Assembly (NCBI GenBank): GCA_025358485.1
Contig: JANYJJ010000204.1
Span: forward strand, 1-55,539
DNA: 55,539 bases
From: Burkholderiales bacterium
GTDB taxonomy: Bacteria > Pseudomonadota > Gammaproteobacteria > Burkholderiales > Burkholderiaceae_C
Direction of reading: 5' to 3'
Part shown: positions 27,811 through 36,411 of the stretch, piece after piece
Layout: every line of letters starts with the position of its first letter
Position numbering within the stretch: position 1 is the first letter of the stretch
Made by a program: the position numbers and the translations under genes
Notes under the pieces: model-generated
Told to the model about the DNA's origin: nothing
Seen by the model: only the letters and a program-made list of their open reading frames with translations
Database searches by the model: none

Positions 27811-27840
27811 TCAAGGCTTCCTGTTCCCGGAGCGATGCGC

Positions 27841-28335
27841 ATGAGCACCACGCCCTTGGTCGGTGTGGTGATGGGCTCCAGCAGCGACTGGGACACACTG
27901 CGCGCTGCCACTGAGATTCTCGCTGAGTTCGATGTGACATTTGAAGCCCGCGTCGTGTCCGCCCATCGCATGCCCGACGACATGTTTCGCTACGCCGAAG
28001 CGGCCGCCGACCGTGGCTTGAAGGCCATCATTGCAGGGGCCGGTGGAGCTGCCCATTTGCCCGGCATGTTGGCCGCCAAAACCACCGTGCCGGTGCTTGG
28101 CGTGCCGGTGGCCAGCAAGCATTTGCAGGGGGTTGATTCACTGCATTCCATAGTGCAAATGCCCAAAGGAATTCCGGTGGCAACGTTTGCGATCGGTGCG
28201 GCGGGTGCCGCCAATGCGGCGCTGTTTGCAGTGGCCATGCTGGCGCTGGATCAGCCCGCGCTGCGCACCAAACTTGACGCTTACCGAGCCCGCCAAACCG
28301 AGGTGGCGCGCGCCATGTCGGCCGATTTGAAATGA
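27841..28335 (+). CDS. purE: N5-carboxyaminoimidazole ribonucleotide mutase
   Basis: A 164-residue class I Pur[42 protein letters not shown] and [15 protein letters not shown] are the conserved substrate-binding segments. It converts N5-CAIR to CAIR with the adjacent PurK. ATG 27841 is preferred over ATG 27835 because GGAG (27829-27832) is eight bases from the former and only two from the latter. The stop overlaps purK. Confidence 0.96.
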   Translation: MSTTPLVGVVMGSSSDWDTLRAATEILAEFDVTFEARVVSAHRMPDDMFRYAEAAADRGLKAIIAGAGGAAHLPGMLAAKTTVPVLGVPVASKHLQGVDSLHSIVQMPKGIPVATFAIGAAGAANAALFAVAMLALDQPALRTKLDAYRARQTEVARAMSADLK

Positions 28336-29504
28336 CGGCGTTCGTCTTCCCCGGCGCAACACTCGGTGTAATGGGCGGCGGTCAACTGGCCCGCATGTTC
28401 GTGCACGCCGCTCAACAAATGGGCTACGCCACCGCCGTGTTGGACGCCGACGAAAACAGCCCCGCAGGTTGCGTGTCGCACCATCACATTCGAAGCGGCT
28501 ACCTCGACCCCGCGGGCCTCACCGCGCTGGCGGCGGTGTGTGCGGCGGTGACCACCGAATTCGAAAACGTGCCTGCTGCCGCGCTGCAAGACTTGGCCGC
28601 GTCGTGTCCGGTGGCGCCCAGCGGCGAAGCGGTGGCTGTGTGCCAAGACCGCGCTGCCGAGAAGGCGCATTTCTTGCGCTGCGGCGTGCCCTGCGCACCG
28701 CATGCCTTGATCGAAAACGCCATGCAACTTGGCAAGGTGTCGGCCGATTTGCTGCCCGGAATTTTGAAGACCACGCGCATGGGCTACGACGGCAAAGGTC
28801 AGGCCCGCGTGAGCACCCAGGCCGAGTTGAGTGCGGCTTGGCACGGTATGCAAAGCGCCGGTTCGAGTACCTCGTGCGTGTTGGAAAAACTGCTGCCGCT
28901 GAAGTTTGAGATCAGCGTCATCGTGGCGCGCGGTGCCGACGGCGCCGTGGTGCATTTCCCGGTGCAGCAAAACTTGCACCGCAACGGCATCTTGGCCGTC
29001 ACGCAAGTGCCCGCGCCCGATTTGACGGTCGAGGTGCAAACGCAGGCCATCGCCGCCGCCGAAAAAATCGCCGCCTCGCTCAACTACGTTGGCGTGTTGT
29101 GCGTAGAGTTTTTCGTTTTGCAAGACGGCAGTTTGGTGGCCAATGAAATGGCCCCGCGCCCGCACAACTCGGGCCACTACAGCATCGATGCCTGCGACGT
29201 TTCGCAGTTTGATTTGCAAGTGCGCGCGCTGGTGTCTGCGCCCCTGATCGCACCACGTGCGCATTCGGCTTCAGTGATGTTGAACTTGCTCGGTGATTTG
29301 TGGTTTGCTCACGGAGGCGAGCCAACTGAACCCGATTGGGTAAAGGTGCTGGTCTTGCCCGGTGCTCACCTTCATCTTTACGGCAAAACTGAGGCGCGCA
29401 CCGGCCGCAAGATGGGCCACCTGACCTTCACCGCTGCCACGCCCGCGCTGGCACGTGATGCTGCGCTGCAAGCCTGCGGCGCGCTGGGTTTGCCGTCGTT
29501 TTGA
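28332..29504 (+). CDS. purK: N5-carboxyaminoimidazole ribonucleotide synthase
   Basis: A 390-residue ATP-grasp enzyme. [12 protein letters not shown] opens the N-terminal domain; [13 protein letters not shown] is the ATP-binding loop; [10 protein letters not shown] and [18 protein letters not shown] are the metal/phosphate-binding motifs. It uses ATP and bicarbonate to carboxylate AIR. Its ATG overlaps the purE stop (ATGA), fitting the sequential reactions. Confidence 0.96.
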   Translation: MTAFVFPGATLGVMGGGQLARMFVHAAQQMGYATAVLDADENSPAGCVSHHHIRSGYLDPAGLTALAAVCAAVTTEFENVPAAALQDLAASCPVAPSGEAVAVCQDRAAEKAHFLRCGVPCAPHALIENAMQLGKVSADLLPGILKTTRMGYDGKGQARVSTQAELSAAWHGMQSAGSSTSCVLEKLLPLKFEISVIVARGADGAVVHFPVQQNLHRNGILAVTQVPAPDLTVEVQTQAIAAAEKIAASLNYVGVLCVEFFVLQDGSLVANEMAPRPHNSGHYSIDACDVSQFDLQVRALVSAPLIAPRAHSASVMLNLLGDLWFAHGGEPTEPDWVKVLVLPGAHLHLYGKTEARTGRKMGHLTFTAATPALARDAALQACGALGLPSF

Positions 29505-29507
29505 TGC

Positions 29508-30503
29508 ATGTTGCTTGACGGCTCTGATCAAAAGGTTGTTGCGCAGGCTGCGCACGCATTGGCCAACGGCGAGTTGATTGCCTTTCCCACCGAAACGGTC
29601 TACGGCTTGGGCGCACGCGCTGATGACGACAGCGCGGTTGCCAAAATCTTTGCAGTCAAAGGCCGGCCTGTTGATCACCCGCTGATCGTGCATGTGGTGG
29701 ACGCGGCTGCTGCGCGTCATTTCGCAGCCTCTATTTCACCGCTGGCCGCGCGCCTGATGGCGAATTTTTGGCCGGGGCCGCTGACGGTCATCGTGTCGCG
29801 CGCATCGGGCCGAGGCGCCGCCGCCGCGGGGGGTCAAAACACCATCGGGCTGCGTTGCCCCTCGCACCCCGTCGCGTTGGCTTTGCTGCGCGCCGCCGCT
29901 GACTTGGGCGTGATGGGCGTGGCGGCACCCAGCGCCAACCGCTTCGGCCGCGTCAGCCCCACCACCGCCGCGCATGTGCACTCTGAGTTCGATGACGACT
30001 TGTGGGTGCTGGACGGCGGACCGTGCAGCGTGGGCATTGAGTCGGCCATCGTGGATTGCTCGCGCGATCACCCGGTTTTGCTGCGCCCTGGCGCGTTGAC
30101 GCAAACGCAAATCGAAGCGGTGGCGGGCGAAGCATTGCGCGCGCGCGACGCCGCTGCGCCGCGCGCCTCGGGCACCTTGGAGGCGCACTACGCGCCACGC
30201 GCTGCGGTGCGTTTGATGAGCTTTTCGCAACTTAACCAAAGGCTGAGCGAGCGGGCCTCAGACGCGCCATGGCTGGCGGTATATTCACGAGGGGTTTTGC
30301 CAGCGCTGCACCATCTGCCACAGCCGAACACGGTGCATCGCCACATGCCTGCTGACGCAGCACACGCGGCGCAAGAATTGTTTTCCGCCTTGCGCGCCTT
30401 CGATGATGAAGGCATGCAAGTCATTTGGGTTGAAGAGCCACCTGCTGGTTCTGGATGGGACGGCGTGCGGGATCGCTTGCAACGTGCCAGCGCGTCTTCA
30501 TGA
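29508..30503 (+). CDS. L-threonylcarbamoyladenylate synthase, Sua5/TsaC2 type
   Basis: A 331-residue protein: an N-terminal YrdC domain (LIAFPTETVYGLGARA, KGRPVDHPLIVHV, FWPGPLTVIVSR, GLRCPSHPVA, APSANRFGRVSPTTA) plus a C-terminal Sua5 domain introduced by SGTLEAHYAP. It makes threonylcarbamoyl-AMP from threonine, bicarbonate and ATP, the first step of the t6A tRNA modification that TsaB (encoded at 35189) continues. The start is three bases after the purK stop, so it belongs to the purE-purK unit. Confidence 0.92.
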   Translation: MLLDGSDQKVVAQAAHALANGELIAFPTETVYGLGARADDDSAVAKIFAVKGRPVDHPLIVHVVDAAAARHFAASISPLAARLMANFWPGPLTVIVSRASGRGAAAAGGQNTIGLRCPSHPVALALLRAAADLGVMGVAAPSANRFGRVSPTTAAHVHSEFDDDLWVLDGGPCSVGIESAIVDCSRDHPVLLRPGALTQTQIEAVAGEALRARDAAAPRASGTLEAHYAPRAAVRLMSFSQLNQRLSERASDAPWLAVYSRGVLPALHHLPQPNTVHRHMPADAAHAAQELFSALRAFDDEGMQVIWVEEPPAGSGWDGVRDRLQRASASS

Positions 30504-30549
30504 GCGCATGCACTGGCTCAACAGCCACCCCATCGTCACTGGAGTTTTC

Positions 30550-31545
30550 ATGAGTTTCAAATCATCTGCTTGGGCCTTGGGTCTTCGCAACAGCGTGGCC
30601 GCATTGATGGTCACCGCGGCGTTGGCTTCGTGCGGCGGCGGCTCGCAACTGGTTCCTTTTGCACCCACACGCTTCATCGCGTTTGGTGACGAAACCAGCG
30701 TCATCGACAGCACCGGTCGCAAGTACACCGTCAATGCGCTCAACACCGATTTAACGGCGGTCGATTGCAGTCTCAACCCGATCTGGACTCAGGCGCTGAC
30801 CAATTACTACGGTTTGGTGTTTGCACAGTGCAACCCCAACGCGGTGGCCACGCCCAACGCCTTCATACGCGCGGCGGCCAGCGCCACGGTGGCCGATGTG
30901 GTGGCGCAGATCGATGCGCAGGTGGCAGCCGGTGGCTTTGCGGCGTCTGACCTCGTCACTGTATTGGCTGGTCAAAATGACATTTTGGCGCTGTACAAAC
31001 AGTACCCAGCGGTGTCTTATGACCAACTCAAGGCCAGTGCCCAAGCGGCTGGCGCGCTGCTTTCAACGCAGGTGAACCGCATTGCGGCGCTGGGCGGCAA
31101 GGTGGTGGTTTCTACCGTGCCCGATCTGGGTTTGACGCCGTTTGCACTGAGCGAGAAAGTCGCCAATGCGGTCGCGCCCGATGGCAGCGACCGCGCCGGA
31201 ATTTTGGTCGCCTTGACCAAGAGCTTCAACGACAAATTGATCGTCGGCTTGGTCAACAACGGCCGCACCACCGGCTTGATCTTCACCGATGAGCTGGTGC
31301 AAACCATGGTCAAGTTCCCGACCAACTACGCGTTGTCGAATGTGGTGGATCCGGTGTGCGACGTCAGCAAAGTGCCTGCGGTCATAGCCTGCACCACGCA
31401 GACGCTGGTGCCCTTGGTGGCACCCGCCACGGTCACGCCAACGGGTGACACCCACCTGTGGGCAGACAACGTTCAGCTCAGCACGGCGGGGCACCGCAAC
31501 CTGGGTTCATTGGCCGTGACGCGAGCACGCGGCAACCCGTTCTGA
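30550..31545 (+). CDS. SGNH-hydrolase-like lipoprotein lacking catalytic Ser and His (degenerate paralogue)
   Basis: A 331-residue protein with a lipobox (LASC, Cys28). It is a clear homologue of the next gene product: compare LVTVLAGQNDILAL with LVTVLAGGNDVFAN, and KSFNDKL with TTFNDQL. Where active SGNH hydrolases have FGDS in block I this protein has FGDE (Glu48), and the block V motif D-x-x-H reads D306-N-V-Q309, so the nucleophile and the catalytic His are both replaced while the fold motifs and the block III Gly/Asn are kept. It therefore looks like a non-catalytic, possibly binding or accessory, envelope protein. GGAG at 30541-30544 supports ATG 30550. Confidence 0.8.
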   Translation: MSFKSSAWALGLRNSVAALMVTAALASCGGGSQLVPFAPTRFIAFGDETSVIDSTGRKYTVNALNTDLTAVDCSLNPIWTQALTNYYGLVFAQCNPNAVATPNAFIRAAASATVADVVAQIDAQVAAGGFAASDLVTVLAGQNDILALYKQYPAVSYDQLKASAQAAGALLSTQVNRIAALGGKVVVSTVPDLGLTPFALSEKVANAVAPDGSDRAGILVALTKSFNDKLIVGLVNNGRTTGLIFTDELVQTMVKFPTNYALSNVVDPVCDVSKVPAVIACTTQTLVPLVAPATVTPTGDTHLWADNVQLSTAGHRNLGSLAVTRARGNPF

Positions 31546-31574
31546 TTTTTTGCCACCACAGATTGGAGTTTTCG

Positions 31575-32636
31575 ATGAAGAAGAACTTTCGTTCATTCGC
31601 CTTGTGCGTGCTTGCAGCCGCCACCTTGGCAGCCTGCGGCGGCGGTGGTGACGGCGACCAAACGCCCAAAATCAAATACAGCAACTTGGTGTCGTTTGGC
31701 GACAGCCTGAGCGATGTGGGCACCTACGGCGTCAGCACCATCAAGGCGGTCGGCGGGGGTCAGTACAACGTCAACGGCAGCGCCGGAAAAAACTGGACTG
31801 AGCTGCTGGCCGCCCAACTTGGCGTCAGCGCACCGTGCCCTGCGCAAACCGGTTTGAAAAGCGTCATCCCCAACATCCCTGCGGTGCCGGTGGTGAACAA
31901 AGCCGGTTGCTTTGGTTACGGCCAAGGCGGGTCGCGCGTGACCAACGCGGTGGGCATCGGCAACATCGCGAGTTACCCGGCCGACCCGAGTGGTGCGCTG
32001 GGTCAACTGACCGACCCCGTGCTGAACCAAATTCAGCGGCACCTGGCTGCTTCGGGAGGCAGCTTCAAAGCCGACGAATTGGTCACGGTGCTGGCCGGTG
32101 GCAATGACGTATTTGCCAACCTCGGCGCGCTCAGTGCGGGTGCTGCCACGCCAACCCAAGCCATCACCGCCGTGGGCACGGCCGGAGGTGAATTGGCGGC
32201 TTACGTGAAAAACCTCATCGTTGGCAAAGGCGCGAAGTATGTGGTCGTGGTCACCCTGCCCAACGTCAGCAAAACACCGTTTGCGTATTCGCTTGACGCG
32301 CAAACGCAAGGCTTGATACAACTGATGTCCACCACCTTCAACGACCAGCTGAAGAAAGGCTTGGAGGGCGTGGACGTGTTGCTGGTGGATGCCTTTGCGC
32401 AAAGCAACGACCAAGCCGCCAACCCGGCGCAGTACAGCATCAGCAACGGCACCGTGCCCGCCTGCGATTTGGCCAAAACCATCTTCGCCAGTTCCCTGGT
32501 TTGCAACGCCACCACGCTGATTGCGGGTGACGTGTCCAAGTACCACTTTGCTGACGGTGTGCACCCCACGCCTTATGGCTACCAACTGCTGGCGCAGTTT
32601 GTGTCGAAGAACCTGGCTGCGAAAGGATGGCTGTGA
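31575..32636 (+). CDS. SGNH/GDSL hydrolase lipoprotein
   Basis: A 353-residue lipoprotein (lipobox LAAC, Cys21, followed by GGGGDGD). The esterase motifs are intact: block I VSFGDSLSDVG with Ser44, block III VLAGGNDV, and block V FADGVHPTPYGY with Asp327 and His330. It should be an ester hydrolase at the outer membrane or periplasmic face; substrate unknown. The ribosome site and spacing (TGGAGTTTTCG before ATG 31575) closely match those of the preceding paralogue 29 bp upstream, consistent with tandem gene duplication. Its stop is 38 bp before the OmpW-like gene. Confidence 0.88.
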   Translation: MKKNFRSFALCVLAAATLAACGGGGDGDQTPKIKYSNLVSFGDSLSDVGTYGVSTIKAVGGGQYNVNGSAGKNWTELLAAQLGVSAPCPAQTGLKSVIPNIPAVPVVNKAGCFGYGQGGSRVTNAVGIGNIASYPADPSGALGQLTDPVLNQIQRHLAASGGSFKADELVTVLAGGNDVFANLGALSAGAATPTQAITAVGTAGGELAAYVKNLIVGKGAKYVVVVTLPNVSKTPFAYSLDAQTQGLIQLMSTTFNDQLKKGLEGVDVLLVDAFAQSNDQAANPAQYSISNGTVPACDLAKTIFASSLVCNATTLIAGDVSKYHFADGVHPTPYGYQLLAQFVSKNLAAKGWL

Positions 32637-32674
32637 TGAAGCAGATCAAAAAAGCCCAACAACCAGGAAATGTG

Positions 32675-33352
32675 ATGACTCAAACCTTCAATTTGCGTGC
32701 GGTGGCGGTCGCCGTGCTGATGGCTGTATCAGGCAGCGCGGCGTTTGCGCAATCGGCTGGCACCTGGATGATTAAAGGCGGCTTCAACGGCGTTGCGCCC
32801 GCCGTCAAAAGCGGCGATTTGTCGGCACCCAGTTTGCCCGGCAGCAAAGTGGATGTGGCCAGTGCCAATTCATTGATTGCTACCGCCACCTACATGCTCA
32901 CCGACAACGCATCGGTTGAGGTGTATGCAGGCTTGCCTTACAAGCACGATATCCAAGGCGCCGGTTCGCTGGCAGGTGTGGGCAAGCTCGGCAGCGTCAA
33001 ACAAATTTCGCCCACCGTGTTTGCGCAATATCGCTTCATGGCTCCGAGTGCCACGTTGCGGCCCTATGTGGGCTTGGGATTGACCTACGCCCGCTTTTAC
33101 GGCGCAGAAGGCTCAGCTGCGTTGACAGCCTTGACCAACCCAGGCGGCCCAGCCACGCGTTTGTCAGCGTCTTCGGGCTTTGGTGTGTCGCCCCAAGTAG
33201 GCGCAACCGTTCAACTGCACGAGCGCTGGTATCTTGATGCGTCGATCATCAAAACACTCCTCAAAAACTCGACCACGCTGTCCACAGGTCAAAAAATCGA
33301 CACCACGCTGAACCCGCTATCGACCAACGTGTCGATTGCATATCGGTTTTAA
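32675..33352 (+). CDS. ompW: OmpW-family outer-membrane beta-barrel protein
   Basis: A 225-residue protein with a cleaved signal peptide (MTQTFNLRAVAVAVLMAVSG, cut near AFA-Q) and an eight-stranded-barrel sequence: GTWMIKGGFNGVAP, LIATATYMLTDNASVEVYAG, ISPTVFAQYRFM, LRPYVGLGLTYARFY, VSPQVGATVQLHERWYLDASI, ending in YRF, the usual C-terminal aromatic of outer-membrane barrels. OmpW proteins form narrow hydrophobic channels. ATG 32675 is chosen for its signal peptide and the nearby AGGAAA; the in-frame ATG at 32636 overlaps the SGNH stop and would add 13 residues. It is the last gene before a strong terminator. Confidence 0.88.
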   Translation: MTQTFNLRAVAVAVLMAVSGSAAFAQSAGTWMIKGGFNGVAPAVKSGDLSAPSLPGSKVDVASANSLIATATYMLTDNASVEVYAGLPYKHDIQGAGSLAGVGKLGSVKQISPTVFAQYRFMAPSATLRPYVGLGLTYARFYGAEGSAALTALTNPGGPATRLSASSGFGVSPQVGATVQLHERWYLDASIIKTLLKNSTTLSTGQKIDTTLNPLSTNVSIAYRF

Positions 33353-33373
33353 GCCACATCGGTTTCAAAAAAT

Positions 33374-33410
33374 AAAAACCCCGCCAGACGCAAATCTGGC
33401 GGGGTTTTTT
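33374..33410 (+). terminator. Strong rho-independent terminator (bidirectional)
   Basis: AAAAACCCCGCCAGA and TCTGGCGGGGTTTTT pair perfectly around a six-base loop CGCAAA (33389-33394): ten G+C-rich pairs flanked by five A-T pairs and a T-run. It lies between the convergent OmpW and SemiSWEET genes and can end transcription from both sides. Confidence 0.95.
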
Positions 33411-33425
33411 CATGGGCGCTGCGGC

Positions 33426-33689
33426 TTACTTTTGGTGCTTGATCTTCATCACCAAAATGCAAGTTGCCAGCCCCAAGGTGATGATGTTGGCAATGATGAT
33501 GGGCCACGCACCGAGCATCACGCCGTAGGCCAGCCACAGCGCAATCCCCACTGTGAAGGCGCTGTACATGGCCAATGAAATGCCGCTGACGTTGCGGGTG
33601 CGAAAGATCAACCACGCCTGCGGCACGAAAGACGCCGTGGTCAGCGTGGCGGCGACGTAGCCGAGCCAGTCAGTGAGGTTTAAGTTCAT
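33426..33689 (-). CDS. SemiSWEET-type PQ-loop transporter
   Basis: An 87-residue membrane protein with three helices and the PQ-loop motif (TTASFVPQAWLIFRTRNVSGIS), then MYSAFTVGIALWLAYG and a third helix. This is a single three-helix SemiSWEET unit, which dimerises to form a small sugar-type transporter. Its ATG overlaps the dacB stop, so it is translated together with dacB. Confidence 0.88.
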   Translation of the reverse strand: MNLNLTDWLGYVAATLTTASFVPQAWLIFRTRNVSGISLAMYSAFTVGIALWLAYGVMLGAWPIIIANIITLGLATCILVMKIKHQK

Positions 33690-35134
33690 TGTTCGACCGT
33701 GTTCGGCTCCATGCGTGCGTCATTCACCACGGCCCATTTCACCAACGCGTCCAATGCCGGTCGCGCGGCGTTTGCGTTGGGGTGGTTGACGATGGCCACC
33801 AGCACGTAGCGGCGGCCGGTGTTGGACACCACCACACCGGCCACGCCCATGACATCGCGCAGCGAACCTGTCTTCAGGTGCGCCCGGCCAGCCGGTGCTT
33901 TCGAGCGGCGCAGCGTGCCGTCCACACCGACCACAGGCAGCGAGCTCAGCAGCTCCGGCATGGTCGGGCTGGCCCACGCCACTTGCAGCAAGCGCGCCAT
34001 CATCTGCGCCGTCACGCGGGCGTCGCGCGACAAGCCCGAGCCGTTGTCAATCAGGGCCGTGCGCGCCACCTCGCCCAAGCGCTCAGTGAGCCATTGGCGC
34101 GTCAATTCACGCGCCACTTCCACCGTGCCCTGGCCGCGTTGCACCAGCGCCAAGCTCAAGAAAAGTTGCTGCGCCATCACGTTGTTGCTGAACTTGTTGA
34201 TGTCGCGCACCACCTCGGCCAAAGGGGGCGACAGCACTTCAAATGTGGGTGCCACGTTGACAGGCGCAGCGCCGTCGCGCACCACGCCGCCGAGCTTGCC
34301 GCCCATGTCCAGCCACATGCCGCGCAAGACGCGTTCGTTGTAGCTTTTGGGGTCGGCGTAGGCCACGGCCCACTGCTTTTCGCCGCAAGCGGTGCTGAAG
34401 CTGCCGTTCAATTTGATGCGCGTCGGGTCGGTGAAGTCGGCCTTCAAAGCGCCGCGCCAATCGTCGCATGGCGCGTTCGACAAAGGCAGGCTGGTGTCTG
34501 CCTTGACGCCGTGCAGCGCAGGGTCGGTCGCCACCATCACGATGCCTTTCAACGGAAGCGGCGTGAACGTCATCACCACCGATTTGTAGTTCAGCAGCAG
34601 CGCATCGGCGCTGGCGTTGTAAGGCCGCAGCGCCTCGCCGTCGAAGTCGCCGGGGTTTTGCTCGGGCACGGCGAAGGCGCTGCGGTCGAGCACGATGTCG
34701 CCACGAATTTCGCGCACCCCCAATTGCTGCACGCGGCGCAGCAGCAACCACAGCCGCTCCAACACCAACTTGGGGTCGCCGCTGCCTTTGATGTGCAAGT
34801 TGCCTTCGAGCACGCCGTTTTGCAGATTGCCTTGCAGCCACACCGGCGTTGACCATGTCCACGCCGGGCCGAGCAAATCAAGCGCTGCGCTGGTGGTGAT
34901 GAGCTTGGCCAGCGAGGCAGGATTGACCAATTTTTGCGGCTGCCAATTCACGCGCGTTGAGCTGGCACCCACCTCTTGCACAACGGCCACCAGCGCGTCA
35001 CGCGGCAGCTTGGCTTGGTCCAGCGCGGCCTCCACTTCAGTGGGCAAACCGCGCATTGCAGAACCAGCGGCGCTGCCGGTGGCGTGCAAAAAAACCATGG
35101 CAAAAGCAATGAAAAACCGGACGAACGAAGTCAT
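33686..35134 (-). CDS. dacB: D-alanyl-D-alanine carboxypeptidase/endopeptidase (PBP4 type, peptidase S13)
   Basis: A 482-residue class C penicillin-binding protein. It has a signal peptide (SFVRFFIAFAMVFLHATGSAAG), the SxxK motif S74LAK77, the SxN motif S316NN318 in KFSNNVMAQQLFL, and KTG at 421-423 in HLKTGSLRDVMGVAG. The large inserted domain between the first two motifs is typical of PBP4. It trims or cleaves peptidoglycan cross-links in the periplasm. It is divergent from tsaB. Confidence 0.93.
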   Translation of the reverse strand: MTSFVRFFIAFAMVFLHATGSAAGSAMRGLPTEVEAALDQAKLPRDALVAVVQEVGASSTRVNWQPQKLVNPASLAKLITTSAALDLLGPAWTWSTPVWLQGNLQNGVLEGNLHIKGSGDPKLVLERLWLLLRRVQQLGVREIRGDIVLDRSAFAVPEQNPGDFDGEALRPYNASADALLLNYKSVVMTFTPLPLKGIVMVATDPALHGVKADTSLPLSNAPCDDWRGALKADFTDPTRIKLNGSFSTACGEKQWAVAYADPKSYNERVLRGMWLDMGGKLGGVVRDGAAPVNVAPTFEVLSPPLAEVVRDINKFSNNVMAQQLFLSLALVQRGQGTVEVARELTRQWLTERLGEVARTALIDNGSGLSRDARVTAQMMARLLQVAWASPTMPELLSSLPVVGVDGTLRRSKAPAGRAHLKTGSLRDVMGVAGVVVSNTGRRYVLVAIVNHPNANAARPALDALVKWAVVNDARMEPNTVEQ

Positions 35135-35188
35135 CGCAAGATGATCTCACGGGCATGTTGCACAAGGGCGCTGGCCTAAACTGTGGGC

Positions 35189-35923
35189 ATGCCATCTTTG
35201 CTCGCCTTTGACACCGCCACCGACCACATGAGCATTGCCTTGCAAGCCCGTGGCCAAGTGTGGGTGCACGAAGGGGCGGGTGGCGCGCAGGCATCGGCCA
35301 CCTTGATCTCGGCCATCTTGAGTATGTTGGCCCAGGCCGATTTGGCCTTGCGTGACCTCACCGCCATCGCCTTCGGACGCGGCCCGGGTGCCTTCACCGG
35401 CCTGCGCACAGCGTGTTCCGTGGCCCAAGGTTTGGCCTTTGGTGCCAACCTGCCCGTGCTGCCCATCGACAGCCTGTGTGCGGTGGCCGAGGACGCACGC
35501 CTTCGCAACATGGACAGCCCAGCAGCGCAAGAAACCTGGGTCGCCATGGACGCTCGCATGGGTGAAATTTACGCGGCTTGTTATGCCTTTGACGGCCTCG
35601 GTTGGAGCACGCTGGTGGCCCCCAATTTGCTGACGCCTGCTGCGCTGAATGCGCTGTGGCAAGCCGCGCCGCCCAGCGCAGTGGCGGGTTCGGCCTTGAC
35701 GGTGTTTGCCGACCAACTTGAGTGTGCGGGTGCCTTACGGTCGCCCATGGCGTTGCCGCGCGCACGCGCCATGCTGCCTTTGGCGCAGCGCCTGTGGGAG
35801 CAGGGCGGTGCAGTGGATGCTTCACAGGCGCTGCCGCTGTACGTGCGCGACAAAGTGGCGCAAACCACGTTGGAACGCGATCAACTGAAGGCCCAGCGAA
35901 ACCTTGTGGTGTTGACGTCATGA
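35189..35923 (+). CDS. tsaB: tRNA threonylcarbamoyladenosine biosynthesis protein TsaB
   Basis: A 244-residue ASKHA-fold protein: LLAFDTATDHMSIAL at the N terminus and the characteristic GRGPGAFTGLRTACSVAQGLAFG segment. TsaB scaffolds TsaD and TsaE for t6A formation in ANN-decoding tRNAs. ATG 35189 is used; a GTG two codons earlier is unnecessary. Its stop overlaps the rimI start (ATGA), a frequent pairing. Confidence 0.95.
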   Translation: MPSLLAFDTATDHMSIALQARGQVWVHEGAGGAQASATLISAILSMLAQADLALRDLTAIAFGRGPGAFTGLRTACSVAQGLAFGANLPVLPIDSLCAVAEDARLRNMDSPAAQETWVAMDARMGEIYAACYAFDGLGWSTLVAPNLLTPAALNALWQAAPPSAVAGSALTVFADQLECAGALRSPMALPRARAMLPLAQRLWEQGGAVDASQALPLYVRDKVAQTTLERDQLKAQRNLVVLTS

Positions 35924-36411
35924 GTGCACAACCAAGCGCCATTTGGTCACCCACGCGTCACTGCACGCCCATGACGGTCAAGCACCTCGATGCCGTCTTG
36001 CCCATCGAGTCAGTGGCCTACGAATTCCCTTGGAGCCGCGGTAATTTTGTCGACTCTCTGGGGTCTGGCTATCCCGCCAATTTGCTGATGGATGTCGATG
36101 GCAACTTGCTGGGCTACTTCGTGGCCATGGTCGGTGTGGACGAGTGGCACCTGCTGAACATCACCGTCGCACCGACCCATCAAAGGCAAGGTCACGGGCG
36201 GTTTTTGCTAGACCACATCGCGAGCTTATGCCGACAGCAAGGCGCTGAAAATTTATGGCTCGAAGTGCGCCGCAGCAATGCCCGAGCGCGCGCCATTTAC
36301 GCCCGCTACGGCTTCAACGAGATCGGCGTGCGGCGCGGCTACTACCCGGCCGTGGAAGGCCGCGAAGATGCGGTGGTGATGCGCTTGCTTCTGACAGCGG
36401 GGACAGTCTGA
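35920..36411 (+). CDS. rimI: Ribosomal-protein-alanine N-acetyltransferase RimI
   Basis: A 163-residue GNAT protein: the acetyl-CoA-binding segment LNITVAPTHQRQGHGRFLLDHI with the R/Q-x-x-G-x-G/A motif, then WLEVRRSNARARAIYARYGFNEIGVRRGYYP, typical of RimI, which acetylates the N-terminal alanine of ribosomal protein S18. It starts within the tsaB stop (ATGA) and its own stop overlaps the udg start. Confidence 0.93.
   Translation: MSAQPSAIWSPTRHCTPMTVKHLDAVLPIESVAYEFPWSRGNFVDSLGSGYPANLLMDVDGNLLGYFVAMVGVDEWHLLNITVAPTHQRQGHGRFLLDHIASLCRQQGAENLWLEVRRSNARARAIYARYGFNEIGVRRGYYPAVEGREDAVVMRLLLTAGTV

Noticed and set aside
33689..34852. A 387-codon plus-strand frame opposite dacB
   Set aside because: Antisense shadow: the minus strand has all PBP4 motifs, the plus frame is Arg/His/Gln-rich without any recognisable domain.
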